64,000 nucleotides of DNA from Pyrenophora tritici-repentis. Taxonomy: Eukaryota; Ascomycota; Dothideomycetes; Pleosporales; Pleosporaceae. Position numbers and translations under genes: made by a program. The DNA is taken from NCBI RefSeq assembly GCF_003171515.1, contig NC_089395.1, forward strand, positions 1,426,001-1,490,000, read 5' to 3'. Shown piece after piece: positions 58,791-64,000 of the stretch. Every line of letters starts with the position of its first letter. The first letter of the stretch is position 1. A model generated the notes under the pieces. It did no database searches. It worked only from the letters and a program-made list of their open reading frames with translations, and was not told the origin of the DNA.

Positions 58791-60233
58791 ATGCTCCGGT
58801 CTACCAAGATGCCTCACCGCTCCGTCCTCTGCCGACTTCTCTTCTGCGCCATTTTTTCCGTCTCGGTCCTGAATATTTTCACCAGAGCCTCTTCGCCGTT
58901 CTTCCATCAAGACGGGAGGACGTATGCTCAGAAGCATACCGAAGAACTCTTCTGCCCACACTCCGACCTCGCCGATGACATTCTAATCGTCCTGCGGACG
59001 GGTGCGACTGAGTCGCTGGAAAAAGTGCCCGTGCACTTTCGTACCACTTTAAGATGTGTTCCCCACTTCGTCGTACACTCGGACTTGGAGGAAGAAATCG
59101 AGGGACATGCTGTACATGACGTTTTGAAGGATGTCACGGAAGAGACGAAGAAGAAACAAGATGACTTTAAGCTTTACCATCAACTACAAGAGCATGGACG
59201 ACGTGGAGTGCACCAGAAAGTCGAGACATCCATGTCTGGATCGTCACAGGGCGACTATCTACGCACGGACAATGCCGGCTGGCAACTAGACAAGTGGAAG
59301 TTTCTGCCCATGGTGGACCAAGCGCTGAAGGAGAAGCCCGATGCGAAGTGGTATGTCTTTATTGAGACGGACACTTACCTGGGTTGGAACAATCTCCTGC
59401 AGTACCTTAGTCAGTTTGATGACAGCAAGCCTTACTACATTGGAAAGCATCTGTTCATCAAAGACGTCGAGTTCGCCTACGGAGGTGCCGGCTTCGCCCT
59501 CTCCAACCCCGCTATACGAAAGGTGTCGCAACAACGATCGACCAAGGTGAGCGAATACGAGGAATTCACCGCTACGCACTGGGTGGGAGATTGCGCCCTA
59601 GGCAAGGTCCTCGAAGACGCAAAGGTCCCACTATACCGCGCATTCCCCCACTTCCAAAGCGACTCGCCCGCCACGCTCAACCCAGCCATCACCAAGATCG
59701 ACCGTGGTCTGTGGTGCTACCCGGCCATAACCTACCACCACGTCTCGCCCGCGGAAATTGAAGAGCTCTGGGCCTTTGAGCAAGACTGGTACCAACGCCA
59801 CCCCATCCTCCTCCGCCACCGCGACATCTTCACCGAGCTTGTCCGCCCCAAAATCGGCGCCTCAGTCCTCGAATGGAACAACATGTCGGCCGATAAAGAA
59901 TACAACGCCCACGACCACTCCGCCGTAGACAACGAACTCGAGCGCAACGCGTGGAAGTCTTTTGACCACTGCCACGCCCTATGCGAGGAGCAAACCGACT
60001 GTATCCAATTCTCCTTCAACGAGGGTAGCTGTGGTATCTCAACTACTTTTAAGCTCGGCTACGCTAAACCGCACACGCGCTTCCGCAGCGGATGGATGCT
60101 CGATCGTGTCGACGATCTTTTCAAGACGCTCGAGGCGCAGTGCGGTATGCGGGATTGGTGGGCGCCGCAGGAAGAGACGCAGCGCGAGTTGAAGATGAGG
60201 AGGAAGAGGAGTTTACCTGCGCCGAAAATTTAA
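58791..60233 (+). CDS. Fringe-like type II membrane glycosyltransferase (GT31/DUF604 type)
   Basis: An intronless gene of 480 residues. A short cytosolic tail and one membrane anchor (about 11-31, SVLCRLLFCAIFSVSVLNIF) indicate a Golgi type II protein. The luminal part starts with ILIVLRTGATESLEKVPVHF. The acidic nucleotide-sugar/metal motif is WYVFIETDTYLGWNN (ETD at 192-194, in place of DDD of Fringe). AYGGAGFALSNPAIRKV and GDCALGKVLEDAKVPL also match Fringe-type enzymes. After about residue 385 there is a Cys-rich PAN/apple-like module (HCHALCEEQTDCIQFSF). The acceptor sugar is unknown. A second ATG lies at codon 7. Confidence 0.88.
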   Translation: MLRSTKMPHRSVLCRLLFCAIFSVSVLNIFTRASSPFFHQDGRTYAQKHTEELFCPHSDLADDILIVLRTGATESLEKVPVHFRTTLRCVPHFVVHSDLEEEIEGHAVHDVLKDVTEETKKKQDDFKLYHQLQEHGRRGVHQKVETSMSGSSQGDYLRTDNAGWQLDKWKFLPMVDQALKEKPDAKWYVFIETDTYLGWNNLLQYLSQFDDSKPYYIGKHLFIKDVEFAYGGAGFALSNPAIRKVSQQRSTKVSEYEEFTATHWVGDCALGKVLEDAKVPLYRAFPHFQSDSPATLNPAITKIDRGLWCYPAITYHHVSPAEIEELWAFEQDWYQRHPILLRHRDIFTELVRPKIGASVLEWNNMSADKEYNAHDHSAVDNELERNAWKSFDHCHALCEEQTDCIQFSFNEGSCGISTTFKLGYAKPHTRFRSGWMLDRVDDLFKTLEAQCGMRDWWAPQEETQRELKMRRKRSLPAPKI

Positions 60234-60550
60234 ATATGTCGGCGAGGACAAGTACGAAGCATCATCATCATACACCCAACATTACCACTCACGGTACCTT
60301 GGGTCGGCGTTTTTAACAAGGAGAAAGGGGGTTTTTGAGGAGTTTTTTTGTTGTTGTTCTGCACTTTTAGACATGTGATACCCCCCTAACCAACTATAAC
60401 ACTCGCTAGCATTTTTTTTTTCATATATATATATCACTTGTAGTTATGTGGACAATATAGCATAGGCATAGCATAGCATAGCATTTGTGTAGCGTATAAA
60501 GCAAGATTTTTGATTAGCTAGTTGTTTGTGTGTGTATCTGTGTGTTGTGA
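60234..60550. other. Convergent 3' region
   Basis: Poly-T runs, tatatatata at 60425 and a catag tandem near 60460-60485. No gene. Confidence 0.5.
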
Positions 60551-61902
60551 CTAGCTTTGTGCTGCAGTAGTAGGAATAGGAGTAGGAGCGGGAGTTTCTG
60601 CGTTTACTTCTACTTCCGCATTACCGTATACTCCTTCTCCTTCTGTTCCCACATCCACATCCACGTTCGCGTTCGTTGTGTCCGCTGCTTGTTCCGAATG
60701 CTGTTGTTCATTTTCCACGTCCATTCCTTGTTTGTCGTCCTGCTGTTCCTGGACTTGTTTCTGGTCGTTTTGCTGCTGAGCGTCGGCATTAATAGCTTCG
60801 GTATACAACACCCCTTCCCCCACAACAGCAGCGTCGTTGACATGTAGATCTGCGGTTGCTGTTTCTGCATCTGCACCCATATCCACATGTCGCGTGTCTT
60901 GCTCTGCACCCACGTTTCCTGTATCTTGTGTCTATGTCTGCGTTTGCGGTTCCTCCTTCTGCATCTGTTCCTGAGCCTGGGCTTGGAGTCTAATCACCGC
61001 CCCACCGCCCACACCAGCGTAAACACGTTTCTCCCCCCCTTCTTCCCATTCGCCCCCATCGTGCTGTTGCTGCCATACCCTCTCCTGACCAAACCCCCGT
61101 CCTTGCCCTGGTCCTTGGTGTGAAAGCTGGAATTGAGCAATCATCGCAGTAACATAATCCCACATACCGCCGATGTTGGATTTGTAGTCTGATGGTCGTC
61201 CTTCTCCTCCTCCCAAGTCTCTCATTGTATCAGTAAACGCCACCGATTCTCCAACCGAAAAAAGAGGAAGAAATATCCCCACACCACTAACGACACATAA
61301 AACTAACACAACAGCAAGAACCAGTGTCCGCCGTATGCGGCTCGTTCCGCCGCTGTTTTCACGACACCGTTCGCGCTCACGCTCGTAGTCGTGGTCGTAA
61401 GCTGTTCGGTAACGGGGGCGGCCTCGCGTGTAGCCTCCACTTCCACCTCCCCTTCCCTTCCCTTTTCTTTTCCGTAATAGTGCTGTGGAAGCGACAGTGA
61501 AGACAGAAGTGGTGGAACCGTCTTCGCACGCGGAGAAGAAGAAGAAGAAGAAGAAGAAGAAGAAGACGGGATATATTTCCGCGACAACGGCGTTGGAGTA
61601 GAAGGGGCAGGAGAAATGGACGTTGATGTTCCGGTCGACGAGGAGGTGGTAGAGGAAGACATGGCTGCGTGGGCGAGTGCGGTTATAGTTGTTGGGTGGG
61701 TTGTTGAGATGCGGTGGTGTTGCATTGGAGATTGCAGGGCTTGTACGGGGGTTTGTTGGAGGGAGTGAGGGATGGAAGATGGAAGATGGGAGGGTAGGAG
61801 GGGAGATGTGGGAAATGTGTTCTTACCTACATGACAGAAAGGGACATGAATGCCTGTATGGATGAATATAGTAGCAAGGGAGACAGAGACACACCACACC
61901 AT
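60551..61902 (-). CDS. Putative single-pass membrane protein, interrupted by an in-frame TAG
   Basis: A minus-strand frame reads RKRKGKGRGGGSGGYTRGR, a charged stretch (YERERERCRENSGG), a membrane helix (RRTLVLAVVLVLCVVSGVGIF) and a Gln-rich tail to a TAG at 60932-60934. The same frame then continues for 126 more codons (DTGNVGAEQDTRHVD... to TTAAQS). The local pattern Q-T-Q-T-stop-T-Q-D-T suggests CAG to TAG. The 5' end is unresolved: a Ser/Thr-rich frame from ATG 61662 ends inside the helix region, whereas an exon from ATG 61902 joined by a 344-nt intron (61483-61826, GTAAGA...CACAG) enters the helix frame. No family recognised. Confidence 0.4.
61534..61566. repeat. GAA/TTC trinucleotide microsatellite
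   Basis: Eleven uninterrupted aga units. Read on the minus strand they give polyserine or polyphenylalanine depending on frame, or lie in an intron. Confidence 0.9.
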
Positions 61903-62801
61903 CCCTAGCTATCTTACATTCCTCCCCTCTCCTCCTCCACCCATCCACACACATACAACGTCAAGATTGCAAACCTCACACACCACACACCAGCTGCAGA
62001 GTTCTAGATTTCCAAAATATCGTACTATTACACTTACATAATCCATCGCATCGCATCGCATCTTGCCCGCCTGATGCCATCCATGATGCCAAAAGAAACG
62101 AACCGAAAAAACTCAAAAAAGACGGGTCAAACCAGCAAGTTCAAAATACAAGAGTAAAGTACCGTAGAAGAACAAGGAGATAGATCTCCGCTTTTCCCAG
62201 CGCAGAAATCTTCGTCTCGATGGAAAAAAAATGTTGTGTGTATATGTGGTTGACATCATCAATCAGTCGGAATACAAAAACATATGCAAGCTAGCTGCAC
62301 AGCTATGCAAACCATGATTAGAAAAAGACGGCAGCGGCAGCGGCAGAGGAAAGAATAGAGACGACGATGATGATGATGATGAGGATGATGATGAGAGAGA
62401 GATGGGTACATATATATATCCCACCACACCATACCAAGAACCTCCTCCCCCCTCGAAAAAAAAGATATATCCACAAAAGAACCATAAAAGAAAGAGAGAG
62501 AGATGCGCATCCATCGCTAAAACAAGAAGAAAGAGAACAGAACCGCTCACTCCACTCAATGCCGATGCCGATGCCAATGTTAATCCTCCTATCCAATATC
62601 CCTCGTCCAATGTCCAATGTCCAACCAGGACCGACCCCCACGTTCGCTGAAAACCAAAAACCCCCATGACTAGCTATCAGCGAATGGAATTATGAGTAAA
62701 ATGATGCAAATGTTACTTGTGAAACTTTATCTAGACCAAAAAAAAAAGATGCCAAAATTAAAGCAACGGGGGAGAGACGCTGATGGAAATGAAATCGCAC
62801 A
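61903..62801. other. Intergenic with microsatellites
   Basis: 900 bp between minus-strand genes. A gat-rich run at 62366-62394 and gcatc repeats at 62044-62060. No credible gene; frames here are low-complexity. Confidence 0.5.
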
Positions 62802-64000
62802 TCACAACGCAACCGCCGTAGCAGAACTATCATGCTTATGCGGATCATGATGATGATGATGATGATGCTCCGTGGACGTATCCGCATACGCTAGCAGCGC
62901 TTTCGCATCATCAAGACCCGATATCGCTAGCCCCTTTTCGTCTTCTTCCTCATGAATGGTGCTTTCCTGCAGACTTTCCTTTGCGCTTCTCCGTTCCGCC
63001 GCATCCGCAGACGCGTTGTCATCTTCATCCATGAGGTTAGGGGGCCGTTGGCGCATCGCACGCGCCTTTTCGAGCGATATGGTTTTTTGCTGGTACGTCG
63101 TGGTAAAAGGGAGAGCTTCGTCGCGGTCGATAGTTGCCTTCATTAGCGCGGCCATCCAAAGGCGGCCGACGGCGAGGTTGTCGACGGCGAAGTAGTGGAC
63201 GATTGGCTTGGTGAATTGGACGCCCTTTTGGAGACCGGCGCGTGGGGGGACGAGCTTGAAAATGAACATGCCTGATACGTCTCCTTCGAGGCCAGGGATA
63301 CCCTTTGCGCTATCGGTAGATGCGGTTGTTTGCAAGGTGGCGTTTTGAGGCGATGATGGGGATGAGGCTGCGCCTGTTAGCGAAGCATGGAGTCCTGCCA
63401 TCCTCTCGTTGTTTGCGGGGAGAACACGATGCGATGATATGTCGATGAGACCTTTTTCTTCCGTGTCGTTTTCGGTGTAGTAGTACGCGAGACGTCGACC
63501 ACGCAGCACAAATAGCCGGCTTTTCCACGTCGTCATAAGGCTCGACGACTTCTTCTTCATCCAGCCGCTGTAGTCGCAGTTCTCCATGGCTTCTTGTGGG
63601 GTAATGGCCAAACGACCCTTGAGATATGCGCTTGTGCCGTGTTTCTTGGCCTTTTTCCGCCCGTCCTTGGCTCGTTTGCTTGCGTCGACTTTTTCAAGCT
63701 CAAAACTCTTTGATAGCGAAGTCCCCGACGGTGTACTTGAGCCAGTCCGCGAGGGCGACTGCATTGGGGAGTCTTTATTTGGAGAGATCGCGTCTGCGGT
63801 ACTGATGTGGGCTTTTTCTCCACCAGTGATTGCGTCTGATATCGCCCGTAGGCCCCTGGATTGTGAACCTTTTTTGCTGCTAAAAAAGGAGCGAGTATGT
63901 GATTGTGCAGCGGGTGAAGGAGATGCGCGGCCTGTACTTGAAGTTTCGCTACCGGGCATATGAGGCGAGTTTGCAATGGCGTCGATGCTGTGTGAGTCGT
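62802..64000 (-). CDS. Boi1/Boi2-like PH-domain protein (C-terminal part)
   Basis: The frame is open through the right edge of the window, so the N-terminal part is missing. About 399 residues are present. The visible order is a Ser-rich linker (SHTRSFFSSKKGSQSRGLR), a basic stretch (SKRAKDGRKKAKKHG), and a PH domain starting CDYSGWMKKKSSSLMTTWKSRLFVLRGRRLAYYYTEND, with the long insertion typical of the fungal Boi family, ending in VGRLWMAALMKATIDRD. Yeast Boi1/2 carry SH3, SAM and PH domains and link Cdc42 polarity to exocytosis. The SH3 and SAM parts would lie beyond 64000. The C-terminus has a seven-histidine run (62845-62870). Confidence 0.82.
   Translation of the reverse strand, partial: DSHSIDAIANSPHMPGSETSSTGRASPSPAAQSHTRSFFSSKKGSQSRGLRAISDAITGGEKAHISTADAISPNKDSPMQSPSRTGSSTPSGTSLSKSFELEKVDASKRAKDGRKKAKKHGTSAYLKGRLAITPQEAMENCDYSGWMKKKSSSLMTTWKSRLFVLRGRRLAYYYTENDTEEKGLIDISSHRVLPANNERMAGLHASLTGAASSPSSPQNATLQTTASTDSAKGIPGLEGDVSGMFIFKLVPPRAGLQKGVQFTKPIVHYFAVDNLAVGRLWMAALMKATIDRDEALPFTTTYQQKTISLEKARAMRQRPPNLMDEDDNASADAAERRSAKESLQESTIHEEEDEKGLAISGLDDAKALLAYADTSTEHHHHHHHDPHKHDSSATAVAL

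Noticed and set aside
62263..62667. Frames over the gat/tca microsatellite near 62.4 kb
   Set aside because: Low-complexity Ser/Ile or Met runs caused by the repeat itself.

Overview
The window is nuclear DNA of a filamentous ascomycete, most probably a dothideomycete of the order Pleosporales. Most genes carry several 43-60 nt introns of the GT-TNCTRAY-AG kind, there are no operons, intergenic gaps are 0.3-2.7 kb, and the genes are typical of filamentous ascomycetes (GWT1, eL20 with a split first codon, a Boi-type PH protein, a HET-domain protein, a GH45 endoglucanase, a tyrosinase). The order is inferred from protein flavour alone. No tRNA, rRNA, CRISPR array or recognisable intact transposon was found.

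Layout. 0-5.2 kb: a BTB/POZ protein (-), the GPI-anchor acyltransferase GWT1 (-), an uncharacterised three-exon protein (+) and the mitochondrial chaperone TIM10 (-). 5.1-8.2 kb: a gene-free island with a 171-bp tandem repeat array. 8.2-18.5 kb: a dense housekeeping block with a seven-zinc-knuckle Gis2/Byr3 protein (+), the meiotic recombinase DMC1 (+, eight exons), an enoyl-CoA hydratase family enzyme (+), ribosomal protein eL20 (-), a CSN12/Thp3-like PCI protein (+) and a second BTB protein (-). 18.5-21.3 kb: gene-poor. 21.3-31 kb: a secreted tyrosinase whose 5' part appears frameshifted (+), a Nup85-like nucleoporin (-), a SYLF-domain protein (+) and the rRNA-processing factor RRP7 (+).

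31.6-39.4 kb is the most unusual region. It holds a predicted 1458-residue protein joining a homeodomain-like helical segment, zinc fingers, a Ser/Thr kinase and a HET domain, with one GC-AG intron. Next to it, on the same strand, is an uncharacterised multi-pass membrane protein. HET domains act in fungal allorecognition and cell death, so this gene is the best candidate here for an undescribed signalling architecture.

40.3-50 kb: an MDR-type oxidoreductase (-), a Maf-like nucleotide pyrophosphatase (-), a small membrane protein (-), two possibly related orphan genes (-) and another orphan (-). 52-64 kb: a SulP/STAS sulfate permease (+), a GH45 endoglucanase (+), a Fringe-like type II glycosyltransferase with a PAN-like tail (+), a single-pass membrane protein interrupted by an in-frame TAG (-), and the C-terminal part of a Boi1/Boi2-like PH protein (-) that leaves the window at the right edge.

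Exon limits were derived by hand from splice motifs, reading phase and family conservation. They are hypotheses without transcript support.
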